Shown: positions 22,071 to 30,964 of the stretch, one piece after another
Layout: each line of letters starts with the position of its first letter
Position numbering within the stretch: position 1 is the stretch's first letter
NCBI RefSeq assembly: GCF_947251645.1
Contig: NZ_OX366364.1
Coordinates: 868,001-932,000, forward strand
DNA: 64,000 bases
Direction: 5' to 3'
Source: Wolbachia endosymbiont (group A) of Bibio marci
GTDB lineage: Bacteria > Pseudomonadota > Alphaproteobacteria > Rickettsiales > Anaplasmataceae
Made by a program: the position numbers and the translations under genes
Notes under the pieces: model-generated
Told to the model about the DNA's origin: nothing
What the model saw: only the letters and a program-made list of their open reading frames with translations
Database searches by the model: none

Positions 22071-23900
22071 ATGAACGAATTTAAATCGATCCGAAATATA
22101 GCAATAATCGCACACGTTGACCACGGTAAAACCACTTTACTTGATAACATGTTAAAACAAAGTGGCACGTTCCGCGAGAATCAAGAAGTTCAAGAACGAG
22201 TGATGGATAGTGGTGACCAAGAGCGTGAACGCGGAATTACAATACTTGCAAAATGTACATCAATAATGTGGGGCGATGAAAAGATCAATATTATTGATAC
22301 GCCAGGGCACGCGGACTTTGGTGGAGAAGTAGAAAGGGTATTGTGCATGGCAGATGGTGTGTTGCTGCTGGTTGATGCTGCAGAAGGTCCCATGCCACAA
22401 ACTAAGTTTGTGTTGTCAAAAGCACTAAAAGCAAATTTGAAGCCAATTGTGATAATCAATAAGGTCGACCGACCAGACAGCAGAATTGACGAAGTATTAA
22501 ATGAAATATATGAGTTATTTTTTAACCTTGATGCAACCAACGAGCAGCTAGATTTTCCAGTGTTGTATGCTTCAGGTAGAAATGGCTGGTGTGCTAAGGA
22601 GCTTTCTGATGAAAGAAAAGATTTAAGCCCATTATTTTCAACGGTTATAGATTATATAAAACCTTCTGTTTATGATCAAAATGCACCTTTTGCTATGTTG
22701 GTCACTCTACTTGAGTCTGATAAGTTTCTTGGCAGAATATTGACAGGAAAGGTTTATCAGGGTGTTGCAAAAGTCAATTCAGATCTTAAGGTGCTTGACC
22801 TCGATGGCAAAGTAATTGAACGAGGAAGATTAACTAAATTGCTCTCATTTTCTGGCTTGAAACGCATTCCAGTAGAGCAGGCTGTAGCGGGAGACATAAT
22901 TGCAATTGCAGGGCTTGAAAAAGCTTCGGTTTCAGATACCATTTCTGTGCCAGAAATGACAACTGCAGTAAGCTCAACTCCAGTTGATCCGCCAACAATG
23001 GCGATTACTCTGAGCGTTAATGATTCGCCTTTTGCTGGACAAGAAGGTACAAAGCTTACTTCAACTGCTATAAAGGATCGCTTATACGCGGAGGCAGAAA
23101 CAAATGTTGCAATTACTGTGACTTTGGCACCAAGCGGTGAAGCGTTTGAAGTAGGTGGACGCGGTGAGTTGCAGCTTGGAGTGTTAATTGAAAATATGAG
23201 AAGGGAGGGTTTTGAGCTTTCGGTATCACGCCCTCGCGTGTTATTTAAAGAAGAAGGCGGTAAAAAACTTGAACCTATAGAAGAAGTAGTAATTGATGTA
23301 GATGATGAATATAGTGGAATCATCATGGAAAAACTCAGCTTCCGTAAAGGTGAAGTGACTGACATGAGACCTTCTGGTAATGGCAGGACAAGATTAACGT
23401 TTTTAGTGCCATCAAGAGGATTAATTGGTTATCAAGGAGAGTTTTTAACTGATTCTCGGGGCACAGGCATAATTAACCGTTTATTTCACAGTTATGCTCC
23501 ACATAAAGGTCCAATTTCTGGAAGGCGCAATGGAGTTTTAATTTCTACAGATAAGGGTGAGGCTATGGCGTATGCAATTTTCAATTTGCAAGACAGGGGA
23601 ATTATGTTTATTAAGCCACAGGATAAGGTATATTGTGGCATGATTGTCGGCCAGCATAGCCGTGACAATGATTTGGAGATAAATGTGCTAAAAGGTAAGC
23701 AATTAACAAACGTAAGAGCTTCAGGTAGTGATGAAGCCATAAAACTCACTCCTCCAAAGATGATGACACTGGAGGATATGATAGCGTATATAGACGATGA
23801 TGAATTGGTGGAAGTAACTCCAAAATCTATACGTTTACGCAAGAAATTCCTTGATCCAAATGAACGTAAGCGCGCAGGAAGGGCAAAGAATAAGGAGTAA
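22071..23900 (+). CDS. typA: Ribosome-binding translational GTPase TypA/BipA
   Basis: TypA is an EF-G-like GTPase that helps ribosome assembly and stress adaptation. G motifs are clear: AHVDHGKTT, RGITI, DTPGHADFGGEVERV and NKVDRPDSR. EF-G-like domains follow, and the C-terminal family domain ends with a basic tail (RKKFLDPNERKRAGRAKNKE). The 609 residues match the family. It is preceded by a 105 bp spacer with a possible TATACT at 22034-22039 but no strong -35, and followed by the Rpn-type gene with its own promoter. Confidence 0.97.
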   Translation: MNEFKSIRNIAIIAHVDHGKTTLLDNMLKQSGTFRENQEVQERVMDSGDQERERGITILAKCTSIMWGDEKINIIDTPGHADFGGEVERVLCMADGVLLLVDAAEGPMPQTKFVLSKALKANLKPIVIINKVDRPDSRIDEVLNEIYELFFNLDATNEQLDFPVLYASGRNGWCAKELSDERKDLSPLFSTVIDYIKPSVYDQNAPFAMLVTLLESDKFLGRILTGKVYQGVAKVNSDLKVLDLDGKVIERGRLTKLLSFSGLKRIPVEQAVAGDIIAIAGLEKASVSDTISVPEMTTAVSSTPVDPPTMAITLSVNDSPFAGQEGTKLTSTAIKDRLYAEAETNVAITVTLAPSGEAFEVGGRGELQLGVLIENMRREGFELSVSRPRVLFKEEGGKKLEPIEEVVIDVDDEYSGIIMEKLSFRKGEVTDMRPSGNGRTRLTFLVPSRGLIGYQGEFLTDSRGTGIINRLFHSYAPHKGPISGRRNGVLISTDKGEAMAYAIFNLQDRGIMFIKPQDKVYCGMIVGQHSRDNDLEINVLKGKQLTNVRASGSDEAIKLTPPKMMTLEDMIAYIDDDELVEVTPKSIRLRKKFLDPNERKRAGRAKNKE

Positions 23901-23907
23901 TCAGAGG

Positions 23908-23936
23908 TTGAATATTTGCGAAAAATAGTGTATAAT
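23908..23936 (+). promoter_or_regulatory. Strong sigma-70-like promoter for the Rpn-type gene
   Basis: TTGAAT at 23908-23913 and a perfect TATAAT at 23931-23936 are separated by exactly 17 bp, 26 bases before the start codon at 23963. It is one of the best promoter matches in the window and immediately follows the typA stop. Confidence 0.6.
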
Positions 23937-23962
23937 TATTCGTCTCCTAATTGTATTTAATT

Positions 23963-24823
23963 ATGGCCTTTTCAAAATTTCTCGATCCAAAAAACAATTT
24001 CGCGTTCAAGAGAATATTTGGTACTGAGAAAAATAAAGACATTCTTGTTCATTTTCTCAATGATATTCTAGGTCTCACTGGTGAGGCTGAAATAAAAGAT
24101 GTAAAATTTCTAAGTCCCATTCAAAACCCTGAAATTGCTGCCAAAAAGGAAAGTATTGTTGATGTATTATGTAGAGATTTTACGGGTGTTCAATTTATTT
24201 GCGAGATGCAAGTTGCTAGGACTAGTGGTTTTGAGAAACGTGCTCAATATTATGCTGCTAAAGCTTATTCAAGCCAAGCTGACGTAGGTGCCCGATATCA
24301 AGACCTTAAAGGAGTTGTCTTTATTGCTATCACTGATTTTATTCTATTTCCTGATAAAGTAGCCTACAAGTCCGATCACGTTACTTTTGATAAGGTCACT
24401 TACGAACATGACCTGAAGGACTTTAGTTTTACTTTCATAGAACTACCGAAATTTCCAAAAACAAAAGAGGATCAATTAGAGAATATAGTTGAAAAATGGT
24501 GTTATTTCTTTAAGCATGCAAGTGAGACTAGTGAAGAGGATCTAAAAAAAATAGTAGGAAGTGATGTAATTATTGGTAGAGCTTATAATGAGTTGAATCA
24601 ATATAATTGGAGTGAAGAAGAGCGGTTTACGTACGGTCAAGATAAGAAACGTGAAGATGATAATTTATCCTGCCTTAACCAAAAATTTGATGAGGGAAAG
24701 ATTGAAGGAAAGATTGAAGTAGCAAAAAACCTACTTAAGGCTGACATCTCTATTGATATTATCTCTCAGACAACCGGCCTTCCTCAAGCTGAGATTAAAC
24801 GACTTCAGGAAGAAATCACCTAA
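23963..24823 (+). CDS. Rpn family PD-(D/E)XK nuclease (recombination-promoting)
   Basis: The 286-residue protein belongs to the Rpn/transposase_31-like nuclease group, whose E. coli members promote RecA-independent recombination and cut DNA. Family hallmarks are the start FLDPKNNFAFKRIFG, the nuclease core SIVDVLCRDFTG with QFICEMQV (Asp and the E-x-Q pair), and RAQYYAAKAYSSQ. The tail DEGKIEGKIEVAKNLLKADIS with its repeated GKIE unit is typical of the family's variable C-terminus. ATG 23963 is preferred to TTG 23951. Mrp begins 7 bp after its stop. Such genes are often multicopy and mobile in Wolbachia. Confidence 0.85.
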   Translation: MAFSKFLDPKNNFAFKRIFGTEKNKDILVHFLNDILGLTGEAEIKDVKFLSPIQNPEIAAKKESIVDVLCRDFTGVQFICEMQVARTSGFEKRAQYYAAKAYSSQADVGARYQDLKGVVFIAITDFILFPDKVAYKSDHVTFDKVTYEHDLKDFSFTFIELPKFPKTKEDQLENIVEKWCYFFKHASETSEEDLKKIVGSDVIIGRAYNELNQYNWSEEERFTYGQDKKREDDNLSCLNQKFDEGKIEGKIEVAKNLLKADISIDIISQTTGLPQAEIKRLQEEIT

Positions 24824-24830
24824 AAGGCTA

Positions 24831-25835
24831 ATGATCAACGAAGAAATTGTAAGAGAGAACTTAAAAAAAGTCATAGAGCAAAAAAGCGGTAAAGATGTGA
24901 TCGCTCTTGGCATAATATCCTCAATCATTATTAAAGGCGGGGACATTGGTTTTGTGCTTGAAGTTGCCGGTAACACGCAAGCAAACGAAGAATTAAGAAG
25001 AAATTGTGAGCAAGCTGTTAAAGCTATACCGGGGGTGACAAAAGTGATCGTGGTTGCTACTGGTCAAAAACAAACTGGGCAACAAAAAGCTAAATTACAT
25101 ATCGAAGGAGTGAAAAATATAATCGTTGTGGCCTCTGGTAAAGGCGGTGTGGGCAAGTCCACAGTTGCGCTAAATCTTGCTCTCTCATTAGCAAAGTTGA
25201 AACATAAAGTTGCGCTGGTTGATGCAGATATATATGGTCCTTCAATTCCTCAAATGCTTGGCACTGAAAAATTAAAGCCAGAAATACAGGGTGGAAAAGC
25301 AATACCTATAGAAAAGTATGGACTGCATACTATTTCAATCGGCTATTTTGTTGACAAGGATCGTGCAGCAATATGGCGCGGACCTATGATCACAAAAGCA
25401 CTTTATAATCTGCTCATGGGAACAAAATGGTCCGATATAGAGTATTTGATAGTTGATACACCACCTGGAACTGGCGATGTGCATTTAAGTCTGATGGAAA
25501 ATTTTAACTTAACCGGGGCGATAATAGTTTCAACTCCACAGGAGCTCTCTTTAATCGATGCTCGCAAAATTTATGATATGCTTAAAAAGCTCAGCGTACC
25601 GGTTATTGGAATTGTGGAAAATATGAGTTATTTCATTCAAAATGACTCAGAAATATACATATTTGGAAAAGACGGCGCAAAAAAAATGTCTGAGGAGCTG
25701 GGCATCAAACTCCTAGGCAGGATTCCTCTGGATCCACAAATATGTCATGCTTCTGATTGTGGAAATCCTTTAATGTTAAGTGAAGATTTAGCAGAGATTT
25801 ATGAAGACATTGCTCAAAGTATAGTTAAACAATAG
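24831..25835 (+). CDS. mrp: Mrp/ApbC-family P-loop ATPase (Fe-S cluster carrier)
   Basis: Mrp proteins carry iron-sulfur clusters to target enzymes. Residues 1-75 form a MIP18/DUF59-type domain, and residues from about 95 form the deviant Walker A ATPase ASGKGGVGKST (103-110), then VDADIYGPS and VDTPPGTGDVHLS. The CxxC pair that usually follows VENMSYF and binds the bridging cluster is missing; the sequence reads IQNDSEIY. The start ATG 24831 follows AAAGGCT and fits the domain start; a longer frame from 24753 overlaps the Rpn gene and is not used. Product: 334 residues. Confidence 0.93.
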   Translation: MINEEIVRENLKKVIEQKSGKDVIALGIISSIIIKGGDIGFVLEVAGNTQANEELRRNCEQAVKAIPGVTKVIVVATGQKQTGQQKAKLHIEGVKNIIVVASGKGGVGKSTVALNLALSLAKLKHKVALVDADIYGPSIPQMLGTEKLKPEIQGGKAIPIEKYGLHTISIGYFVDKDRAAIWRGPMITKALYNLLMGTKWSDIEYLIVDTPPGTGDVHLSLMENFNLTGAIIVSTPQELSLIDARKIYDMLKKLSVPVIGIVENMSYFIQNDSEIYIFGKDGAKKMSEELGIKLLGRIPLDPQICHASDCGNPLMLSEDLAEIYEDIAQSIVKQ

Positions 25836-25933
25836 AATAAGCGTGAGAAACATGCGAATCAAAGCCCTCTTTTGTTAGTTACAAAATAGACTGCTTGCAT
25901 AACCATTACTTACATGAAAAATTAGCAGCTTTT

Positions 25934-26006
25934 GTCATTCCAGCGCGTGACGCTGAAATCCAGAAAAAAAGAAGAATGGATCCCAGTGTCAAGCACTGGG
26001 ATGACA
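25934..26006. repeat. Palindromic element pair in the mrp-ubiquinone hydroxylase spacer
   Basis: Two palindromes of the GTCATTCCAGCG..CGCTGAAATCC and GGATCCCAGTGTCAAGCACTG type lie side by side. They belong to the element family seen inside ccmF and the AsmA-like gene and around the IS at 31,154. The short frame that crosses them is not a gene. The rest of the 25,836-26,219 spacer shows only further fragments (for example near 26,090-26,145). Confidence 0.7.
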
Positions 26007-26219
26007 CCTTTGTGTTTGAGGCAAAACCGGCCATAGCATTTAACACACTGCCTTCGCAAAATGTTCGTACAGTTGTTCGTTACGTGCTGGAATGACAAGG
26101 TGGAGTGTCTTTAGATGTCATCCAAGTAGCTAACACTGGGATCTAAAAAATTTAATTTATATATAAAGTTTGTTTAAACTATTTTTAAAATAGATAGAAT
26201 ATAATTTTAGATAAATAAA

Positions 26220-27368
26220 ATGAATTACGATGTAATCATTTCAGGTGGTGGGTTACTTGGTCTTATTACTGCCATTGGCCTTAGTTGTGACTCTGTGTCT
26301 GTAGCTGTAATTGAAAAAAATAGTCTACCACGTGTAGTAGATGACAACCGAGCATTTGCTATTTCTCAAGGTTCGAAAAAAATATTGGAAAAGTTAGGGA
26401 TTTGGCAGTTTGTGGAGAGTGAAGCTGAGCCAATACTTGATATATGCATATTAGATGCGGTTACTGTGCATTACAATCATAAAATGGTTAGCGAAGAGCC
26501 AATGGGTTATGTTATCAACAATGCTACTATATGGAATGCAATCAACAATAATTTTCTGAATAAACTAAACATATACTCCCCACATTCCTATAAAACAATT
26601 GCTTGTGATTCAGGATATGTGGAAGTTATTCTTGATAATAACCAGGAATTAATATCATCGCTACTTATCTGCGCTGAAGGCAAAAACTCTAAATTACCAG
26701 AGTTATTTTCTATACCGACAGTGAAATTTGATTATAAACAAAGTAGCATAGTATTTAATGTAAAGCATGAACTGCATCACCAAAACTTAGCTGTAGAGCG
26801 TTTTTTTCCTGGCGGTCCATTTGCAATTCTACCGATGAAGGGTGGCTATACTTCTTCGATAGTTTGGACAGAAAAATCTGGAATTTCAAAAATGCTAATG
26901 GATCTGTCTGAAGAAGAATTTATTATAGAGCTCAAAAAAAGATTTGGTTCTTATTTAGGAGAGATAAAATTAGAGGGTGAAAGAAAACTTTATCCTTTAA
27001 GTTTTGCTTTCGCAAAAAAGTTATATAAGGGTAGAGTTTTGCTTATCGGCGATGCAGCACATTCAATTCATCCTGTTGCAGGTCAAGGGCTTAATCTTGG
27101 AATTAGAGATGTAGAAAGTGTTATAAAGCACGTAGTTGCCGCAAAAGCGGCTGGTATTGATGTTGGCAGTAGTTATTTATTAAAGAAAATTTCACGCAAC
27201 AGATACTTTGATAATTTTACAATGGCGCTTGCAACTGATGGATTAAATAGGATGTTCTCCAACAGAATGTTCTGCGCTAAAGCACTAAGAAATCTTGGCT
27301 TGATTGCAGTTGAAAATTCAAATTTTCTCAAAAAAAGCTTCATTCGGCATGCTATGGGATTTATATAA
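26220..27368 (+). CDS. FAD-dependent ubiquinone biosynthesis hydroxylase (UbiH/UbiF family)
   Basis: Members add hydroxyl groups to the ubiquinone ring. The 382-residue protein has the N-terminal dinucleotide fold VIISGGGLLGLITAIGL, the middle DG-type motif region around SSLLICAEGKNSKLPE, and the second FAD motif VLLIGDAAHSIHPVAGQGLNLGIRDVES. Which ring position it modifies (UbiH, UbiF, UbiL or UbiM type) cannot be told from the sequence alone. The gene stands alone with AT-rich DNA upstream and a palindrome cluster downstream. Confidence 0.88.
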   Translation: MNYDVIISGGGLLGLITAIGLSCDSVSVAVIEKNSLPRVVDDNRAFAISQGSKKILEKLGIWQFVESEAEPILDICILDAVTVHYNHKMVSEEPMGYVINNATIWNAINNNFLNKLNIYSPHSYKTIACDSGYVEVILDNNQELISSLLICAEGKNSKLPELFSIPTVKFDYKQSSIVFNVKHELHHQNLAVERFFPGGPFAILPMKGGYTSSIVWTEKSGISKMLMDLSEEEFIIELKKRFGSYLGEIKLEGERKLYPLSFAFAKKLYKGRVLLIGDAAHSIHPVAGQGLNLGIRDVESVIKHVVAAKAAGIDVGSSYLLKKISRNRYFDNFTMALATDGLNRMFSNRMFCAKALRNLGLIAVENSNFLKKSFIRHAMGFI

Positions 27369-27375
27369 ACCACTT

Positions 27376-27595
27376 TATAGCTAATGCAAGTCAGTACGTC
27401 ATACCGCCACGAACCGTCATACCGCGATTCATTCGCGGTATCTTTTAGCCGCTAACACGTAGCGGGATGACGAGGCTTATCGTCATCCCGCCGCGAACCG
27501 TCATACCACCGCGGTATCTCGGCCGCTAACAAGCAGCGGGATGACGAATTTGTCGTTTATCGAATCGTCGGTAAGCCTAAACTACTTTAGCCATA
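27376..27595. repeat. Palindromic mobile element with TATAGCTAA-type ends
   Basis: Left end TATAGCTAATGCAAG, right end CTTTAGCCATA; inside are at least three palindromes of the GTCATACCG..TAGCGGGATGACG kind. It fills the gap between the ubiquinone hydroxylase and the amidotransferase-like gene. Confidence 0.7.
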
Positions 27596-27607
27596 GGTAT
27601 ATATCCA

Positions 27608-28600
27608 TTAAGTACGATAAAGAAAATCATTTATAATCGCTATAGCAACTAGTGTAGACACTTGACGTTCCTTGTGATTTGATAAATAGAGGTTTTTATC
27701 TGACTTCACAACAAGGGCTTCTGGATGACTTTGAAAGTAAATATTACCGTGCTTATCTTCAATAGCCTCTATTATTCCACCACTCGAAAATGCTGCAACT
27801 TTATATCCAAGTAACTCCAATTTTCTTCTATTTTCTGGTGTATTACTTACTGCCCCTGAATAAGCATCTGGAAAACATGTTGAAAACCAGCCATTTTCAT
27901 TAGGTATTAAGAATTTAGCTACTAATTCCGCTAAACGGCTGTTTGGAACGATCTTTATCTGTTGGAGAGCTTTCTGTGCTGATTTTAAATGAGATCTTCG
28001 CTTCTCTTCATCACTCACTACTTCAATTCCCTTTGCATTCATGATACCTTGCAAACCGCCGCATATGCCAAGCAAATGAATTGAGGGATTATCATCCACT
28101 ATTTTTGCAATTGCTTTAGTAACAAGCTGGCAGCAAGAAGTGGGTGAGAATGGTTCTGAGTGCAGATTATCTGGAATAAATATTCTATTTATTTTGTGCT
28201 CTTTAATAAACTTTACAACTTCAACTTTTATTCGGTCTAATGTCAGCTTCTTTGCCAATGTTTCATCTTGTTTTGCGAGATTAAGTGACTCTGCCTGAAT
28301 TTTTTCAAGGCTAATTATCTTATTATAATCAATCAGTACAGTCTTAACCCCAAAGTTATTGAACATCTCGTAAATATTTTGAGATAGCCCAAGCTCATGT
28401 GCTTCTTCCGTTTTCAACAAACCAACAACTATGTCATTATTTACTGTATTTTCTGTCGTCAAGACAGTTGACGCTGGTTCTTCTTTTCTGGTTACATGTT
28501 GAGATGCCGGTTTTTCACTAACGCCAGCATAAGTAATATTGCTTAATAATAGAACTATAATTAATAAGATATTAAATATTCTGCTATAATATCTATACAT
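27608..28600 (-). CDS. Secreted class I glutamine amidotransferase-like protein (peptidase C26 type)
   Basis: The 330-residue protein begins with a signal peptide (hydrophobic residues 8-21, likely cut near TYAG). The GATase-like core has the nucleophile elbow LLGICGGLQG with Cys at residue 180 and a C-terminal QSHPEAL holding His and Glu, as in gamma-glutamyl-gamma-aminobutyrate hydrolases. A glutamyl-peptide hydrolase acting in the periplasm is likely; the substrate is unknown. ATG 28600 is used because the longer frame would run into tRNA-Phe. Confidence 0.75.
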   Translation of the reverse strand: MYRYYSRIFNILLIIVLLLSNITYAGVSEKPASQHVTRKEEPASTVLTTENTVNNDIVVGLLKTEEAHELGLSQNIYEMFNNFGVKTVLIDYNKIISLEKIQAESLNLAKQDETLAKKLTLDRIKVEVVKFIKEHKINRIFIPDNLHSEPFSPTSCCQLVTKAIAKIVDDNPSIHLLGICGGLQGIMNAKGIEVVSDEEKRRSHLKSAQKALQQIKIVPNSRLAELVAKFLIPNENGWFSTCFPDAYSGAVSNTPENRRKLELLGYKVAAFSSGGIIEAIEDKHGNIYFQSHPEALVVKSDKNLYLSNHKERQVSTLVAIAIINDFLYRT

Positions 28601-28690
28601 ATAGTTTACCCTCTCAACACTTATATCAATATCATAACATATTATAGAACATTTTACAACAAAAAGGTAAATTTGGTAAGAAAGAGAAGG

Positions 28691-28763
28691 TGGCCTGAGC
28701 AGGAATCGAACCAGCGACACAAGGATTTTCAGTCCTTTGCTCTACCAACTGAGCTATCAGGCC
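28691..28763 (-). tRNA. tRNA-Phe (GAA)
   Basis: A complete cloverleaf on the minus strand: acceptor GGCCTGA paired with TCAGGCC, D arm with AGCTCAGTTGGTAGAGC, anticodon stem-loop GGACTGAAAATCC with anticodon GAA, and T arm GCTGGTTCGATTCCTGC. Length is 73 nt with discriminator A; CCA is not encoded. Confidence 0.97.
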
Positions 28764-28844
28764 AACTGTATACTTTTATTTTTAGATAAAAAATGTTATT
28801 ATGTCTATCAAAAGTTTTTAAAGTAGTTTATATAAAAATAAAGG

Positions 28845-29351
28845 ATGAACATTAATGACAGAATAGGAATCTACCCTGGCACATTTGACCCTATAACTTT
28901 TGGGCATATTGACATAATCAAAAGAGCGTGTAAACTAGTCGATAAATTAATAATAGGAGTTGCAGAGAACGTTAATAAGCATATTGCCTTTGACACAAAG
29001 CTACGCACAAGCATGGCTGAAAATGAAATTAAAGGACTAGGAATTGATGCAGATGTTATATCTTTTAATGGGTTGCTAGTGAAGTTTGCCAAAGAGCAGA
29101 ATGCTTCTGTTATTATTAGAGGATTAAGAGCAGTATCGGATTTTGATTACGAGTTTCAAATGAGTTGGGTAAATTATAAACTTCTTCCTGAAATCGAAAC
29201 CATATTTCTTCCTGCTTCTGAAGATACTCAATTTATCTCATCAAGTTTTGTAAAGGAAATAGCAAGATTAGGAGAAGATGTTAGCAAATTTGTATCAAAA
29301 GGCGTTCAAAACGAATTGATTAACCTGAATAGGATAAAAAATGGAGAATAG
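28845..29351 (+). CDS. coaD: Phosphopantetheine adenylyltransferase
   Basis: CoaD transfers AMP from ATP to 4'-phosphopantetheine, the penultimate step of coenzyme A synthesis. The nucleotidyltransferase motif GIYPGTFDPITFGHIDI and the later IIRGLRAVSDFDYEFQM are diagnostic; the C-terminal ISSSFVKEIARLGEDVS closes the active site. The 168 residues are normal. The start ATG 28845 follows AAAGG (AATAAAGG). It is separated by about 80 bp from tRNA-Phe on the other strand. Confidence 0.97.
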   Translation: MNINDRIGIYPGTFDPITFGHIDIIKRACKLVDKLIIGVAENVNKHIAFDTKLRTSMAENEIKGLGIDADVISFNGLLVKFAKEQNASVIIRGLRAVSDFDYEFQMSWVNYKLLPEIETIFLPASEDTQFISSSFVKEIARLGEDVSKFVSKGVQNELINLNRIKNGE

Positions 29352-29419
29352 CGTGTGTTGTTTTTTATTTATAAATGGGTATATTTAATATAGAAAATGT
29401 TATAAGCTAAAGGAGTAGC

Positions 29420-29611
29420 ATGTCAAGAGTGAGGGTTAATAAAAGAAAAGTTTGTTGTCATGGTGATGAGAATGATGAGGGTTCTGGCCATCCATTAATA
29501 TATTTAGATATGGGAGAAGAAGAGGAAATAGCCTGCCCTTATTGTGAAAAGACGTTTGTCCATGACTGTACTGTAGAAGCGGTTGGGGAGCTGACTAGGG
29601 ATGAACTCTAA
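29420..29611 (+). CDS. Zinc-finger protein, zf-CHCC family (NDUFS6-like)
   Basis: This 63-residue protein has the family pattern C..GHPLIYLDMG..CPYCEKTF, giving Cys, His and a Cys-x2-Cys pair as zinc ligands. The bacterial family is related to the NDUFS6 subunit of mitochondrial complex I, and in alphaproteobacteria it may be linked to NADH dehydrogenase assembly; no nuo genes are nearby to support that. The start ATG 29420 follows AAAGGAG, a strong ribosome binding site. It is convergent with cdsA. Confidence 0.9.
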   Translation: MSRVRVNKRKVCCHGDENDEGSGHPLIYLDMGEEEEIACPYCEKTFVHDCTVEAVGELTRDEL

Positions 29612-29635
29612 TGGCACTTTATTTCTTCTGCAGAC

Positions 29636-30262
29636 TTAGCCTATGTAAATAGCAATAAGAGGGGCAGTAAAAATGAAACTATCCATACGATCGAGCACTC
29701 CCCCATGGCCAGGTATCATACTTCCACTATCTTTAACACCGTAAGCTCTTTTAACAAGCGACTCAGTGAAATCGCCAAGTTGCGCTAGAATAGCAATTGC
29801 AAGGCCAATGATTGGAGAATAAAAAATTGAAAATAGACCAAAAAATATTGATCCAAAAATTGTGCACACTACTCCAGCTAAAATCGCACCAAGAAGTCCT
29901 GTCCAAGTTTTTCCAGGGCTAAGAATTGGGCAAATTTTAGCTCCACCAAAATTCTTACCAAATAGGTAGGCAGTAATGTCAATTCCCCAAATGGTTAAGA
30001 CGAACCATACTAATGCGTATTTTCCCTGTGGTAGATTATATAAATATATTAATGAGGCGCTTGGTAGTGCAATCAATAATAATGCAAAAATGTATAAAAT
30101 TTTGTTTCCTTGGGTTAGATTATACCATTCAAAAGAAGATAAAACTGCTATTGAAAAAATCAATAGGTAAAACGATAAATCACTGAAATATGTAGCAAAG
30201 GAAAATATGAATAATATTACTATTGAGGACAACATTCTAATTATAAAATTATTATCTACCAT
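29636..30262 (-). CDS. cdsA: Phosphatidate cytidylyltransferase
   Basis: CdsA makes CDP-diacylglycerol from phosphatidic acid and CTP, the precursor of the bacterial phospholipids. The family signature is complete: SLVKRAYGVKDSGSMIPGHGG then VLDRMDS. Six or so membrane segments fill the 208 residues; E. coli CdsA is about 285, so this version lacks part of the N-terminal membrane region. Its start overlaps the uppS stop by 11 bp, indicating coupling. Confidence 0.93.
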   Translation of the reverse strand: MVDNNFIIRMLSSIVILFIFSFATYFSDLSFYLLIFSIAVLSSFEWYNLTQGNKILYIFALLLIALPSASLIYLYNLPQGKYALVWFVLTIWGIDITAYLFGKNFGGAKICPILSPGKTWTGLLGAILAGVVCTIFGSIFFGLFSIFYSPIIGLAIAILAQLGDFTESLVKRAYGVKDSGSMIPGHGGVLDRMDSFIFTAPLIAIYIG

Positions 30263-30947
30263 ACTTTTTCTCTCTTTTTGTATAATCTTCTAATGCTTTA
30301 CTCAAATCTTGACAAGAAAAATCAGGCCATAAAGTATCACAAAAATACAATTCAGCATAAGCTGCTTGCCATAATAAAAAGTTGCTTAACCTTTTTTCGC
30401 CGCCAGTGCGAATTAATAAATCCAATTTTGGCAGATCTTTAGTATACAGAAATTTTTCAAATTCCTCTTCTGATACATAAGCAATATTTTCTTTTATAAT
30501 ATTGCTTATAGCTTGTGTAATTTCTTGCTTTGCTCCGTAACTGACTGCCACAGTGAGTAATAAACCATCGTTCTTATGTGTCATTTCTTCTGCTTTTTTA
30601 ATTTGATCCAATATTTTACTGGATAACAGACTTAAATTGCCAATAAAATTCAACTTAATGTTACAGTTGCAAATGAAATTGACTTTATCTTCATTAGTTA
30701 AAACGGAGTAAAATAAATCAAATAGACAGTCAGTTTCGTTTTTGGGTCTAAGCCAATTCTCCATAGAGAATGCATACAAAGTTAAGTAGGGTATGGTTAG
30801 GTCCGTACAATACTTGGCAATATCGTATGCAACTTCACTGCCCTTTTTATAACCATCAATTTTTACTCTTCCTTGATTGTTTGCCCATCTACCATTACCA
30901 TCCATAATAATTGCTAAATGTTTCGGTAAAGATTCTTGATTCAACAT
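30252..30947 (-). CDS. uppS: Isoprenyl transferase (undecaprenyl diphosphate synthase)
   Basis: UppS builds the C55 lipid carrier used for lipid II. Visible motifs are IIMDGNGRWANNQGR with the catalytic Asp at residue 16 and the C-terminal RTGGEKRLSNFLLWQAAYAE and LYFCDTLWPDF. The His that normally follows Gly in the GH(K/R)AG motif is Tyr here (GYKKG, residue 33). The 231 residues are normal. In most proteobacteria uppS follows frr; here a spacer with palindromes and an IS5-family element has come between them. cdsA is translationally coupled. Confidence 0.94.
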   Translation of the reverse strand: MLNQESLPKHLAIIMDGNGRWANNQGRVKIDGYKKGSEVAYDIAKYCTDLTIPYLTLYAFSMENWLRPKNETDCLFDLFYSVLTNEDKVNFICNCNIKLNFIGNLSLLSSKILDQIKKAEEMTHKNDGLLLTVAVSYGAKQEITQAISNIIKENIAYVSEEEFEKFLYTKDLPKLDLLIRTGGEKRLSNFLLWQAAYAELYFCDTLWPDFSCQDLSKALEDYTKREKKYGR

Positions 30948-30964
30948 TTAAAGTTCACCCGATG

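Noticed and set aside
22757..23365. 202-codon frame antisense to typA
   Set aside because: Serine-rich shadow of a highly conserved gene; no independent evidence.
25895..26095. 66-codon frame after mrp
   Set aside because: It translates palindromic elements (the SFQ/LESR-like type) and has no gene-like features.
28601..28720. N-terminal extension of the C26-like protein
   Set aside because: It would start inside tRNA-Phe; ATG 28600 gives a clean signal peptide.
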